Shown here piece by piece: positions 1-11,490 of a stretch of DNA of 64,000 nt. The notes beneath the pieces were generated by a model. That model saw nothing but the letters and a program-made list of their open reading frames with translations, did no database searches and was not told the DNA's origin. The DNA lies in NCBI RefSeq assembly GCF_022605165.1, contig NC_063073.1, positions 1,736,001-1,800,000 on the forward strand. Reading direction: 5' to 3'. Numbering within the stretch: position 1 is the first letter of the stretch; each line of letters starts with the position of its first letter. The position numbers were made by a program, and so were the translations under genes. This DNA is from Purpureocillium takamizusanense. Taxonomy: Eukaryota; Ascomycota; Sordariomycetes; Hypocreales; Ophiocordycipitaceae.

Positions 1-618
1 GCTCACCTCACAACCACTCACCTCTCGCATGGTCTGGTCAGTCAAGGGCCCATCCACGCAGCCTCGCTTTCGTACTGCTTCTGCAAAGCTGTGTTTCGCG
101 CTCTCTCATCAATACTCAGTTCGTCGTCCCCTTTCTTCCATATCGCCTCGCCTCCGCACCTTCTCCGCTCAGTCCCGTCCGCGTCTGCTCCCTGCGTATA
201 CCCTCACACGCGTGTCGTAATCGCCGCTCACCCCATCCACCCGAACCCTCTTTCAGCCAGAGTGCTGCTCTCTTCCATCATCGTCTCCTTAGCCCCGTGG
301 GCATTCTTTGTATCGCGGATTGACTCTCCCGTGCTCGTCCTCTGAACTGTGCTTCAGAGCTCTCCACCTCTCTGCATCTTTGCCGCGTGCTGCCTTCTTC
401 AATTCTTTCTCTGCCTCAACACGTCAATTTTTGTTTCTCTTTTCAGAATGTCTGCTCTAACAACCTTTGCGCCGCTGGCCAACAGGTAAAGCCACTCTGC
501 CATCGTGTCGGAGACTACGGTGCCAACTGATGTTCAAGCGCCTCGCACGACGCCTCCGACGTTAACACGCCTGCCACCGACCGCAGTCCGAGCCTCAAGG
601 CGCGTCCTAGCCACCGAC
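1..618 (+). promoter_or_regulatory. Leader/promoter region of the ARS2 gene
   Basis: Pyrimidine-rich sequence without a convincing coding frame, typical of a fungal promoter and 5' leader. A strong splice-acceptor-like tract ends at 446 (TTTCTCTTTTCAG). It is followed by a 39-nt block (447-485) carrying ATG at 448, and then by a donor-like GTAAAG at 486. A further branch-point/acceptor pair (GTTAAC near 561, CCGCAG ending at 586) precedes the chosen ARS2 start at 619. The leader may therefore be spliced. Unspliced, the ATG at 448 opens a 13-codon upstream ORF closing at 489. Confidence 0.4.
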
Positions 619-3340
619 ATGGACTCGTACACATCGTACCGTGACTCCTCGGCGCGGTCTCCCAACGAACGAACCTGGGGGCGCGACGACCGAGAGGACC
701 GAGGTGACCGAGGCGACAATTTCTACCGCGCCAGATCACCCGGTATAGACCACCGCATCCGCCAGTGGCTCGCCTGACCTGAACTAACTTGATTCCGTCC
801 TCATTGCAGGCAACGATCGACGAGAACGTCGACGCTCTCGTTCCCCCGGCCCTGTCGACCGGTACGAGCCCCGATCTCGCCGCGATGATCGCGACAGAGA
901 TGATCGGCGTCGCATCGCCGAGCCGCCCGCAAACATCGATCGCTATGTGCCGGGTCAAGACGCGTCGTCTCCTGCCATCACCACAAACCCCTTAGCTGAC
1001 CCTGCTCGGCTCAACTACCAGGTTGGGTTCTCCTACTTTGGTGAATGGTGGAGGATGAATGAACGAATCAAGGATGAGAAGGAGCGGGCACGGACCGGTC
1101 GCAGAAGAGAGCCCGAACGCCCGCGAGGCACGCGCGAGGCGCAGGAAGAGCGCGATAGAGAAAAGGCCAAGATTCAAGCCGCCTACGACGCGTACAAGGA
1201 GGAGCTTCAAGCCAAGATGGCTCGGCAATTCGTCTCTGAACACAAGAAGGAGCAGTGGTTCAGAGAGAGATATGTCACCGAGGTCAAATACGAGCTACGA
1301 GCCAAGCTCAACGAGATGCGCCGTGGTGCCTACAGCCAATGGGAGCAAGATCTCGAATCCGGCACGTTTGATAACTTTTCGCTCGAGGGCCTTCCGAAAA
1401 GCGAGAGCAACGGCGCTGGCGGTGTCGTCGAGAAGGAGGAGGGCGAGGCCACCGCTAGTAACGAGATCCTCGGTGTCGGCGACCTCGTGCCTGCTAGCGG
1501 CGCCGATATCCGCGACGAGAACCAGTTCCAACCCACGCTCCTCATCAAGACGATCGCGCCCCACGTCAGCCGCCATAACTTGGAAGTGTTTTGCAAGGAG
1601 AATCTGGGCGAGGAGGAGGGCGGATTCAAATGGCTCTCGCTCTCTGACCCCAATCCCAGCAAACGTTACCACAGAATTGGCTGGGTGATGCTACACCCTT
1701 CGTCGGAAACCACAATCCCGGCTGACCGGGCTGATCTCAAAGACGAGGACGGCGACGAAGCGATAAAATCGCCCCAGCCGGTGTCTACGGCAGAAAAGGC
1801 TCTCGACGCTGTCAACGGGAAGACGGTCAAAGACGAGGTCCGTGGTGACTTTGTCTGCCATGTCGGGGTTCACAACCCCCCTTCGAACCCGAGAAAGAAG
1901 GCCCTCTGGGATTTATTCTCGGCGCCCGAACGCATCGAGAAGGATTTGCTGTTGGTCCAGAGGCTGGTCAACAAGTTCGAAGAAGACTTTGGCTCTGACT
2001 TCTCGGCTGTCCTCAAGGTTGAGGAGAAGACGGAGGAGCTCCGGCAGTCCGGAAACCTCAAGCCCGTCGTGTCTGCACAGGCTCCCAAAAAGGTCAAAAA
2101 GTCGCGGGACATGGACGTGGCGATGGACGACGAGGATGGCCTGGTCGAGGAAGACGAGGATGACGGCGCCATCGATGACGACGAGACAGACGACGAAGAT
2201 CTGCTCATCAAGAAGAAGCAACTCGATCTCCTGACCGAGTATCTTCGTCGGGTCTTCAACTTCTGCTTCTTCTGTGTCTTCGAGAGCGATTCCATCCACG
2301 AGCTTACGCGGAAATGCCCGGGCGGCCATCTCCGACGACCTCGGAGCACGCTTTCTTCAACGGCGAGGGAGGTGGCAAGAGCCAGTGCCAACGGCGATCC
2401 ATTCCCTGACAAAAAGCGGTCGGAAGCCGGGGAGGAGGGCGAGGCAGACGCGCCAGAAGGCGAGAAGAAGTTCCGCAACACATCCACCAAGACTGAACAG
2501 CAGCTTCTCAGGGCCTACAACTGGGTCAAGACTTTTGAGGACAAGCTTACGCAGATCCTGGATCCGCTGTCTGTCAACCTCCGTAAGCTGGGTGGACGGC
2601 CGGTCGATGAGGCCGTTGATGAGGAGTGCGCCAAGTTTGTAAAGCAGGAGGACGAGCATAAGTGGCGATGCAAAGTCCCAGAGTGTACTAAGCTCTTCAA
2701 GGAGGAGCACTTCTGGAAGAAGCACGTCGAAAAGAGACACGCAGAATGGCTGGACGCGATGAGGAACGAGGTATGTTGCATGACTCGTCAACCTTGACAG
2801 ACAAAGCAGGATCGCGTGACTAATCGTCTTTTTCAGTTCGAACTCATTAACTCCTATGTTATTGATCCTTCGCACATTGCTCCCTCGAGGACCGATCCAA
2901 ACTCCAACGGTCACTTCCCAACACCGAACGGCCAGTCGGCGGCTGGAACCCCCAGAGGATTCAACCTTCAAAACTTCTCCGTCAACGGCGTTATGGGGAT
3001 GCCGGGCTTCCCGATGCCTCCAGGCGGCTTTCCGCCCATGTTCGCCGGTATGCAGGGGGCGGGAGGCTGGAACCCCGCGGGCGATGATCGATCGAGCGGC
3101 CCGATACGTCGAGGCGGCAGCATGGGCGGTGGCCGTGGACAATTTCGCTCCGGCCCGTACGACCGGCGCGGAGGCGGTCGTTGGGACGGTGGCCGGAACA
3201 GAGCAGGCGGGTCTCGATGGGGAGATGGTGCCGGTGGTGCGGCTGGAGGGCCGCGAGAGGCAGTTCAAGGTCGAAGCCTCAAGAGCTACGAGGATCTCGA
3301 CCAGGTGTCAGGCGGCGGCGGTGGCGAGCTCAACTATTAG
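619..3340 (+). CDS. ARS2/Serrate-type zinc-finger protein
   Basis: Homologue of ARS2/Serrate, the nuclear protein that links the cap-binding complex to RNA processing and decay; this role is family knowledge. Three coding exons are inferred: 619-742, 810-2770 and 2837-3340, with phase-consistent GT-AG introns. The product is about 860 residues. It starts with an Arg/Asp/Ser-rich segment, then an RLNYQVGFSYFGEWWR-like block. A central region is followed by a long acidic stretch around 2130-2210. Next come the EYLRRVFNFCFFC and RKCPGGHLRRP motifs, then a C2H2 finger (RCKVPECTKLF, with HVEKRH). The tail is Gly/Arg/Pro-rich (GGFPPMFAGMQGAGG, RGGGRWDGGR), as in other ARS2 proteins. The start at 619 (MDSYTSYRD) is preferred. 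An upstream in-frame ATG-less extension to 505 and a possible spliced leader exon with ATG 448 are alternatives. Confidence 0.9.
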
Positions 3341-3739
3341 ACACCATGCACGGGTACTTGGTATGCGAGCGAGTGTATCGGCGGCGAACAAGCGAGGGAT
3401 GCAACAAAAAAAAACTGGGCCTAGCCCTGGTGTACAATAGGCGCTATGAGGCATGTATAGCTGCTATAAAGCGACTCTCTTGAGCAACCCGTCAAGTGTC
3501 AACGCTGAGCGGTGACTTCGTGATGATGCCGCTGCCCCAGATTTCAGTTCTCGGTGTGGGTGGCTCGGTCTGCGGACGCGGGACGGCAGGGTGGGTCTAC
3601 CGAGTCCCACTCGAACCAATTGCAAGGCGCGATATGGGCGCTCCCACAACCTCGAAACCCCGCCGCCCTGGTTTTTTTTGATCTTCTCAAATCTTGCCGC
3701 ACCCATTCAAGCCCAGCGCCGTGCCGCACCGCTGTCACA

Positions 3740-4899
3740 ATGGGACTTCTCGCAGAGTCCAAAAGGTATACACTCACCCACACAAGAGTTTGTTACTTCC
3801 CATGCTAATGCGTCATGGTATAGTCGGGGCAAGATCAACAAGGACCCCAACAACACAAAATGGACCCGCGACACGACAACTTTCGGCCAGAAGATGCTAC
3901 GAGCGCACGGCTGGCAGCCCGGCGAGTTTCTGGGAGCCAAGGACGCAGCGCACTCTACCCTGCACACCGCAGCAAACGCCTCGTACATCCGCGTTTCGGT
4001 CAAGGACGACGTTAAAGGCTTGGGATGGAACAAGGCCAAGGAAGACGAGGTGACGGGGCTGGACGTCTTCTCAGACTTGCTGAGCCGCCTGAATGGCAAG
4101 TCAGAAGAGTCTCTCGAGGGCGAGAGGCAGGCGCGCTTGGTCATGAAGATGAACCAGTACGTCGAGCAAAAGTATGGACCGATGCGATTCGTCCAAGGCG
4201 GGTTCCTGATTGGCGATTCCATGAAGGAGTTGATGGAGAATGATACGGCCGCCGAGGAGACCCCGAATTCGACGAAGAAGGAAAAGAAGAGCAAGAAGCG
4301 GAAGGCCTCTGACGTCGAGGACGCCGACGAGGACAATGAGAGCGAGACCAAGAAGGAGAAGCGGCGCCGAAAGGAAGAGAAGCGGGCGAAGAAAGCCGCA
4401 GCCGAGTCGACAACCGACAACGGCGACGACAGCGCTCGAGCGGACGAGAAGAAAAAGAAGAAGTCCAAAAAGGCGGATATTCCCAACGAAACGGACGAGG
4501 CCAAGATAGACAAGCGCAAGTCCAACTCCAAGGACAAGAAGTCGTCAACAGAGGAGAGCGAGGCCGACGAGCCCAAGAAGTCAAGGAAGAGTAAGAAGGA
4601 CAAGAGGGAGAAGAAGGAGAAAAAGAAGCGGAAGAAGGCTGAGACCGACGAATCTTCCGAGGGGAGTGCAGACGACTCGGCTGTGCCGACAGGTGTTTCA
4701 ACGCCCTCGGGAAGCGGCACAGGCACGTCCACGCCGAGAGGAACCCGCAACTTTGTCCGGTCTAGATTTATCGCAGCCAAGAGGCAGGCGATGTTGGATA
4801 CTAAGGCTCTGAACCAGGTACGTTGCCCTGAAAGACTACTGCCAGTTACCGCAAATTCATTCGCTAACAACGTCACAGATCTTCATGGTCAAGACATAG
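3740..4899 (+). CDS. PXR1: PXR1/PinX1-type G-patch protein
   Basis: G-patch protein of the PXR1/PinX1 family, which acts in the nucleolus in rRNA and snoRNA maturation and, in some organisms, telomerase inhibition (family knowledge). Exons: 3740-3765, 3824-4817 and 4879-4899. The first exon encodes only MGLLAESK plus two bases. Intron 1 has a GCTAATG branch site and a TAG acceptor. The last intron leaves a six-codon final exon IFMVKT, which matches the conserved family C-terminus. The product is about 346 residues. The N-terminal half has the G-patch (TTFGQKMLRAHGWQPGEFLGA, with GLGW later) and the TGLDVFSDLLSRLNGKS block. The C-terminal half is a long Lys/Glu-rich, KKEKKSKKRK-type basic/acidic region, then FVRSRFIAAKRQAMLDTKALNQ. 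It lies 400 bp downstream of ARS2 on the same strand. Confidence 0.95.
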
Positions 4900-7657
4900 A
4901 CGCATGGGAACAGCGCTTACACATATAGAATCTCGGGCATTGATTTAGCGAATTCAGGGAAAGGCGTTGCGCTGGCTAGCGTGGTTGTTGTCTTGTCCGA
5001 CTGGCGAGCTGCCATGGCCTTCGTGGGTATTCAAGCGGACAGTAGATCTCTCAAGATAGAGTAATTAAAGTCGAATAACTGTCAAGCATCACCATTCTTG
5101 CCATCGAACGGCTGTGTCGCCGAACTATCGTCGTCCTATGCGCGCTCCATCCCAGGGACAGTAGCGCTGGTCTTCCAGGGCTACAATCATCGGCCCAGCC
5201 CATGGCCACGTCGCAGTCACACCGCCTTTCGTGAGCTAAGGCAACCATCGGATGTAATAACAGGGCCTAGAGGGGCGCCTGAACAGGCAGATGAGGCGTC
5301 ACGTGCTCCCGCCAGCTGCCTCGCAGGCCTGGCCGGGGTCACCAGCTGTTCAGGCCCTCCTTCCCAACATATAAAGCTGCTCCCCCCAACTTTCTCTGCT
5401 CTTCCCTTTTCTTCTCCCCTTCATCATTCTCCCGCACATTTTCGTATGCAGCCCGTCCCCCTGCAAAACATCACCCTGCCACAACACACTTGCCTTGCGG
5501 CACATGTCACCCACTCGTGCTATATATGATGATGGGCTGACCATCATCAAGCCTTCCGCTCAATAATTCACATTCTTCTTGGCCCTCGTCCTTTAACATC
5601 CGCCAACAATGTTTGGCGATGTAGTGTGGCTCCCTACTACGAAACACCGCCTCGAGATGCTCCTCAATGACGCACAGCTCCGTCCAGCAACATGTCACGC
5701 AAGGCACTCCTACACCCTCGGCGCTTAACAGCATTACAATGGCTCTTTCCCCACGCCCTGCAATCCTCCAAACTTCTCGAGGCGCGCTATCCGTGAGTGG
5801 TCCCCTGCTGCCCACCGTGGGCTTTCCTCGCTCACCGATACCACTTGCAGAGAAGACACGCGACAAATGACTTGTCCAACCACTGAGGCACCACGACCAA
5901 AAAAGAAAACCTTCGATCGGCACTGCGTGTGACCAACAGCTCAATCTGCCTCTGCCGTCTCGTCCTGGGCAGGACGTTAAAAGGCCCATTTGCAGCCGGC
6001 AATCACCAAAGGTTTGCTTCGGTGGGCTGTTCTCGGTGTTGGTAAGATATGGTATCGCCTCGTTGAAAGAGCATCTGGCTAACTCGGGCCCTGAGCCAAA
6101 CACCATGGATGCCGGATTAGCAACATCCTGGGCATGATGCCAAAAGGCCCACTGGTGGAAACAAGCGCCTATTGCTTGTTGTGAGTTGCGTTTCTTTGAC
6201 GTGCCATCCTCTACTGACCAGGGTTTTTGAATCAGGTGTGCCCCTCAGAAAGAATTCTGTCACTGCCACGGAGTGTCTGCGTGCTATTTTGCACACAACA
6301 TACACAACATATCCTGGCCACGGCCTGATAAACGAGACCCGAGAATGAAACTCGTGGGCCTATGTGAGCTATCGCCATCCTGGCGGCCGGTGTGATGAAG
6401 TGTGACAGGGCCACGCATCATGGGTTATCCCCAGGTGCGTGCGGGCGGCTGTTTGCTTTCGAAGTCGCGACATGCACGGACGTCTGGGTGCTCCCCAGCG
6501 GCCCTGCACTGCGTGACCTCGGTCAAGCAGCCGCCGTTTCTCCCTCGGGGCGTTTCTGAAGGGGACAAGCGCGATAGTAAGAGCAATATGCCGGACAAAG
6601 ACAAGAACCACAGCGCGGCAGAAGCTACTTTGCCCCGGAGCCAGCATCTCGGACTCGGCCGAGGACGTCTAGTGGTCCCAAGCGCCTCGCTCAGCAGGAC
6701 TGAGTGTCCATCTTGGGCCTAAACCTTCTCAGGTTACCATATAACGAGGGAGATTCCCACCGGGCGTGGGCTGGTCGCGCCTCCCCATGGCATTGCCATA
6801 GCGCCCGTTCACTTTGCGCATCGGTATGGACAGTGGTTGGTGCGAGGGGCGGTGAGGTTGACAAGAGGGGACATCAGGTGGGGGATTCAGTCCTGGCGGG
6901 ATGACGCTTGATTCTCGACAGTGAATAGCCGGACTCGATGAATTCAAGCCTGACCTTGTTCCCAAACAAACGGTCCAACCGCAATCGTGACTGGTATTTA
7001 GGTGCATGTGGATACCTCGAGGGCGTTCGGTCACGCGAGCAGAGTGTCGTCGCCCAACGGGTCGTGCACGAACCACAGTGTGGTGATCTGACAAGAGCCG
7101 GTACGACGATGTCTCAATTGGCCATGCTGAGGGTCAGTGGGCGCTCAGTTGGTTGCTGCTGCTGCATCATAGACAGATGTCGGCAATTAGAAGCCCAAGG
7201 AGCGTGTGAAATATCGTGTAGTGAGTAGAGCCAGGGCATCTTCTTCTTGCCACCTCGCATTGAGCTGCAAAGGGCAAACATACATCATTGTAATTCAGTA
7301 ACGTCGAGACCTATCACATAAACAGGTCCCGAATCTCACTTATTTTTTGGCGCCAGCGTTCATATGTCGTATCGCAAATTTTATCATCATGCAGTCTTTT
7401 TACAGGCTCATCAACCCCTCAGGGCAAACTCCAAAGCACCGTCCGTTGAGGCTAAGAACTCCAAGCTCCTTCGATCCCGGCCATTCCGCATCGCACTACT
7501 ACTGTACAAAACCTATGAGACAAACATGTATACGACGCCCGTCACTGCGGGAGCTCTGGAGCAGCCACAGTACCAGTAGCAACAGCAGCAAGGTGCTTGT
7601 TGTTGCCGTCGTCAGGGCGTGCGTAGATTGGTGATGTATTTTTTTGGTTTTTTTCTT
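4900..7657. other. Intergenic stretch without a convincing gene
   Basis: About 2.7 kb with only short or implausible frames. A TATAAA box at about 5370 is followed by a pyrimidine-rich tract (5385-5435), like a fungal promoter. Downstream there is a plausible intron (5793-5850) and short open frames, listed separately as a candidate small gene or non-coding RNA. The rest (5933-7657) holds no domain-like frame, tRNA or repeat that I can recognise. Confidence 0.6.
5692..5932 (+). other. Candidate small spliced ORF or non-coding transcript
   Basis: Joining 5692-5792 to 5851-5932 across a GTGAGT...CTTGCAG intron of 58 nt gives a 60-codon frame beginning MSRKALLHPRRLTALQW and ending KKKTFDRHCV. 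A second start at 5667 gives another short spliced frame over the same intron. A TATA-like box and CT tract about 300 bp upstream would suit transcription. I recognise no family, and the composition is not strongly codon-like, so a non-coding RNA or chance is equally possible. Confidence 0.18.
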
Positions 7658-8186
7658 TTACTTGGCGTTGCGGCCAATGTTGCTGCCAGAGTGACTTTTG
7701 TTAGCAGCTTGTTTACTAGCTTCCCTTTTGTCCCTCTTCTGCTGCGACTGCTAGGGACGATGGATGCTGCCGCGGCGAGGATATTCTTGAGGGGAGGAGG
7801 CGACGACGTACTTGTGGAAGAGCTGGCTGAAGATGCCGCCCTTGACCTGCTGGTCCGACAAGCTCTGGCGGCGGGCGGCGTCCTGCTTGTTCTTGTGCTG
7901 CTGGAGGCTCTCGAAGGCGGGCATGAGGCCGGAGCTCTGCGAGGGTGGGATTGTTCATGTTAGTGTTCTGCGCTCTCTGCGACGGAAAGTGACTTGTATG
8001 ATACAACGGCGACGACGATGACGACGACTAACAGGATGAGGGCTGTAGGATGGGGTGTGGGGATGAAAGACACATGGTAGCCAGGAGGAGTGAGAGGAGG
8101 AGGGGGGGGATCGGTCGGCGACTAACCCTGCGGCGGGTGCCGGTAGATGCCGGCTCAGAGGCCTGTTGGTTCTGGGGCTCGCTCAT
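7658..8186 (-). CDS. Small conserved-looking fungal protein, 69 residues
   Basis: A short gene reconstructed from splice signals. Exon 1 is 8186-8127, exon 2 is 7936-7812 and exon 3 is 7682-7658. Intron 1 has a GTTAGT donor, a CACTAAC branch site and a CTCGCAG acceptor. Intron 2 has GTACGT, GCTAACA and TCTGGCAG. The product starts MSEPQNQQASEPASTGTRR, continues SSGLMPAFESLQQHKNKQD, then AARRQSLSDQQVKGG, and ends IFSQLFHNNIGRNAK. The RRQS block and the aromatic FHNN-type end resemble a family of small hydrophilic proteins widespread in filamentous fungi, whose function I do not know. There is no signal peptide or membrane segment. The three-exon structure with matching phases argues that the gene is real. 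Without the second intron the frame runs on to an unrelated tail. Confidence 0.72.
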
Positions 8187-9826
8187 GATGAGGGCGACGT
8201 CGAGGATGTCGTTCGTGGTGTTGGATAGAGTCGCGGAACTGGCTGTGTGGTGTTGATGATGTTGATGATGTTTTGTCTGGTATTATACGGGAGGATGAGC
8301 AGGATGATGATGATGATGACGATGGGCAGCAAGACGAGCAGATGGCAGAAGCCGTGATGGAGGGGGAGGGGGGAGGAGGGCGCCTCGTCTTCTTATAAGG
8401 AAACCCGAGGAGGGGGAGGGGGGTGTCGTCCTCGTCCCGAGCTGCTCCTCTTCCTCCAACAACAGCAGCAGCAGCAGCAGCAGTTCCTCCTCTTCCTTCC
8501 CAAGGCTTCTTCTCGCTGTTGGTATTACTACGTACTGCCAATGGGACGGGGGCGGCAGACGTGGGACAAGCTTTCCCCAGGCCAGCGTGTGGCGTGACCC
8601 AATGACGTTTGGCTGGCCACCCTCCAATGTGTGGACTTTTGTACCAATGGCATTGGATCCAATTCGGTCGTTTCCCCCCCCCCTCCCCCCTTCAAGTTCC
8701 AGCTCCCTCTCCTCCCCCTCATCCTGTCACTGCTGTGTGCTGCTGCTGCTGCTGCTGCCGGTGTTCCATTTTCGGTACGGGCCTGCAAGAGAGTGATGTG
8801 TAGGGGAAACGCCGAGACATCAATCACCCCACCCCTCCTCATCCTCTCCTACTACTACTACTACTAATGTACTGTACTCCTGCTTTCGTCGTGGACGAAT
8901 TATGACGGGGTCAAGAGGGAGCAGCAGCCAACAGTAGCAGCAGAGTAGGCACGCGAGCAAGGAGGAGGGGGGGGGGGTTAGGCCCGGCGGGCGTCAAATG
9001 GATCGTTGACGCGAGCTTCGGTGACGGCGGCAGTTGGCGGCGATGCGCAGGCCCGGCCCCACGGATCCCGGCAATCGGGGGGTCTTCCGACGAACTAAAG
9101 TCCTCCTGCTCCCCCTGCTCCTGCTCCTCCTCTCTTCTGCCAAACGGGCGGGACGGGGGAGGGGGGCCTGGATTGATTTGAATACTGGGGCGATTGTTCT
9201 CTCTTCTTCTTTCTTCGATTCTTTCGATTGTTTAGCGTAGTGCTACGTACTATAAATTGGAGCACGTCATGGCCCCCCCGACCCCGAGAGACAGACAGAG
9301 AGAGAGTCATTGGCGGGTGGTGGGCAGCGTCGCGACAGGAACGCCCTGCGGCGATCGCCGTGGGGTCGTGATGTTGACCATTCTCGGTAGGTAGGAGAAA
9401 GAATACCCTACCACCTACCACGGTACTCTTGCTCCTCTACCTCTCCAACGACAAAGTAGGCCGTCCATCCGTCCATCGATCCCCGGTGCTCCACCTGCCA
9501 GAGGCGGATGGGGATGGGTTTGCCAGTGGGGCACAATGAGTTCGTAGTACGGATTAGTAGTACTGCTAGGGCTGGGTCTCGACAGTGGTGGGCATCTCGC
9601 TCTTCTGCGGCATCTCACAATGCATCGATTGGCGGGCTTCCTGATGCCCCTGGGATATCATGGCATCACGGATGCAAATCTTCATCTCATATAGACATCT
9701 CGCTCTGACGCGCGCGTGCGCCCCACGGCGTGCAAAAGTCTACCTCTTACTTCCCCTGCTACCCCCCCACCCCCTTTTCTCTCTACTCTTCAGTGCGTCT
9801 CACTGATGCTGCCCTACCTGCCAACG
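8187..9826. repeat. Intergenic region dense in simple-sequence repeats
   Basis: About 1.6 kb between two genes, forming the promoter side of the small minus-strand gene. It holds GATGTT/GAT triplet runs (8253-8325), AGC triplets (about 8464-8483), C-rich runs (8673-8690), GCT triplets (about 8738-8757), an ACT run (8850-8866) and a G homopolymer of about 13 (8968-8980). The frames found here are repeat-encoded and do not look like real proteins. Confidence 0.7.
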
Positions 9827-11490
9827 TTACTCCTTCTCTAGTCTCACTGCCGGGTTCCGCTCGATGAAGCCCAGGTCCACCTTGTGCCCCAGCAGCTCGC
9901 GGATGTTGGAAATCTTGTACTTGATCATGGTCGGCCGCTCCAGGCTAAGCCCCCAGCCGAAGACGCGCATTTCCTTGGGCAGCCCCATGGCCTCGAGCAT
10001 CTCGGGTCGGAACATGCCGCTGTTACCAATCTCCACCAGCTTGCCGAGCCCCTTATGGTACGAGAAGATCTCCATGCTCGGCTCTGTGTACGGGTTGTAC
10101 GCCGGCTTGAACTTGAGATCCGTGATGCCCATCTTGGTGAAGAAGACCTCCATAAACTCCATCAACCCACCCAGCGAGAGCCCATAGTCGGCGATGACGC
10201 CCTCCACCTGGTGGAACTCAGCCAAGTGCGTCGCGTCCACCGTCTCGTTGCGGAACACGCGGTCAATGGAAAAGTACCGTGCCGGCTTGGGCCGCCCGTC
10301 GGGGCCCTTTGTCGCCGCCAGCTTGTGCAGCATCGCCGCCGAGATGGACGTTGTGTGCGTCCGCAGCACCAGCTTGAGCGACTCGTCCGCCGACCACGGG
10401 TACCGGTATCCGATGGACCCATACTTGCCGTCCTGGTGCACCTCCTTGACGTTGTTCCAGTAGGCGGCCGTGTCCTGGCCCTCGCCCTGCGGCCGCGGCT
10501 TCTCCGCCACCTTTGGGTCCGAGATGTAAAACGTGTCCTGCAGGTCACGCGCCGGGTGCTGCTGCGGCACAAAGAGCGCGTCAAAGTTCCAGAAGCCCGT
10601 CTCGACAAACTTGTTGGTCGGCATCTCCTCGAAGCCCATCTCGAAGAAAATTTGCCGGAACTCGTGCCGCACCTTGTTGAGCGGGTGCAGCGCTCCTGCA
10701 TTCTGGTCCGACCCCAGCGCCTTGAAGTTGTACGGCTTGAACGTGGCCGTTTTCCACGCACCCGACGATATCATGTCGGCCGTCAGGTCTGTCTCCTCCT
10801 TCTGGATCTCGAGTGCAAACTTGGGGCCTTTGTCGGCCTTGAAGGTGATGATCTTTTGCATGCGGATCAATTTGCGCTTCTTGAGATCGGCGATGACCTT
10901 GGCGTCGCCCGTCCGTGTCTCCTTGATCTTTTGCAGCTGCGCCCGAGTAACATCCTGGATGGAATCGGCCTGATGCACTCTTAGTTAGCCAGCAGTTGCG
11001 TACCTGGGCTGACGCCCTCTCGCTTCTGTCCTCGCCCTCGCCCCGACTCGTCACGGGGCCAGCCTGACAATCAAAAGAAAGGGAGAAAACGCACAGTGGC
11101 CACCAGCTTGCCGTCCTTGCTCTTGGAGATCCACTTCTCCCTGAAGGCCTTGCCCTGGCCAAGCTTGGTGACATTCTTGTCGCCAATGGCCTTTTCCAGC
11201 TCCGGGATCGTCAAGCCCTCCATGGCCTGCTTCAGCGCCTCAAAGACACGGGCCTCGTGGGACCCGTGCTCGGCAATCTGCTCGGCCTCGGGCTCCAAAA
11301 GGGCCTCCTCGCGCTCAATCGTCTCGTACGTAATCATTGACCGGGAGCCCAGCCGGTCGAGGGCGGCCTTGACCTCCTGGAACTGAGCATCGGGGAAGGC
11401 GTCGGCGGTCTGGATCGGGCTCGCCTCAGACAAGGCCAGCAGGATCCGACTGGTGAGGTCGCCCGAGGGGGCGGAGCTCGAGGTCGTCAT
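9827..11490 (-). CDS. FRS2: Cytosolic phenylalanyl-tRNA synthetase, alpha chain
   Basis: Catalytic subunit of the cytosolic alpha2-beta2 PheRS, which charges tRNA-Phe with phenylalanine. Exons: 11490-11095 (132 codons) and 10969-9827, joined by a 125-nt intron with a GTGCGT donor, a CTAAC branch site and a CATCAG acceptor. The product is 512 residues. The N-terminal part is winged-helix-like (residues 1-150). The class II core follows: motif 1 region [20 protein letters not shown], motif 2 [24 protein letters not shown], and motif 3 [18 protein letters not shown]. The [12 protein letters not shown] block is characteristic of the alpha chain. The start at 11490 ([12 protein letters not shown]) is preferred over the upstream in-frame ATG at 11676, which adds a low-complexity leader. 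It is divergent from the DUF1746 gene. Confidence 0.96.

Noticed and set aside
2357..3268. Minus-strand 303-codon frame opposite ARS2
   Set aside because: Lies antisense to a clear ARS2 coding region; a shadow of its GC-rich codons.
5507..6106. Minus-strand 199-codon frame in the first gene-poor stretch
   Set aside because: Random-looking, Cys/Ser-rich, no domain; the plus strand has a better promoter and splice pattern.
9884..10984. Plus-strand 366-codon frame opposite the phenylalanyl-tRNA synthetase gene
   Set aside because: Exact antisense of the FRS2 catalytic exon; the minus strand encodes class II motifs.
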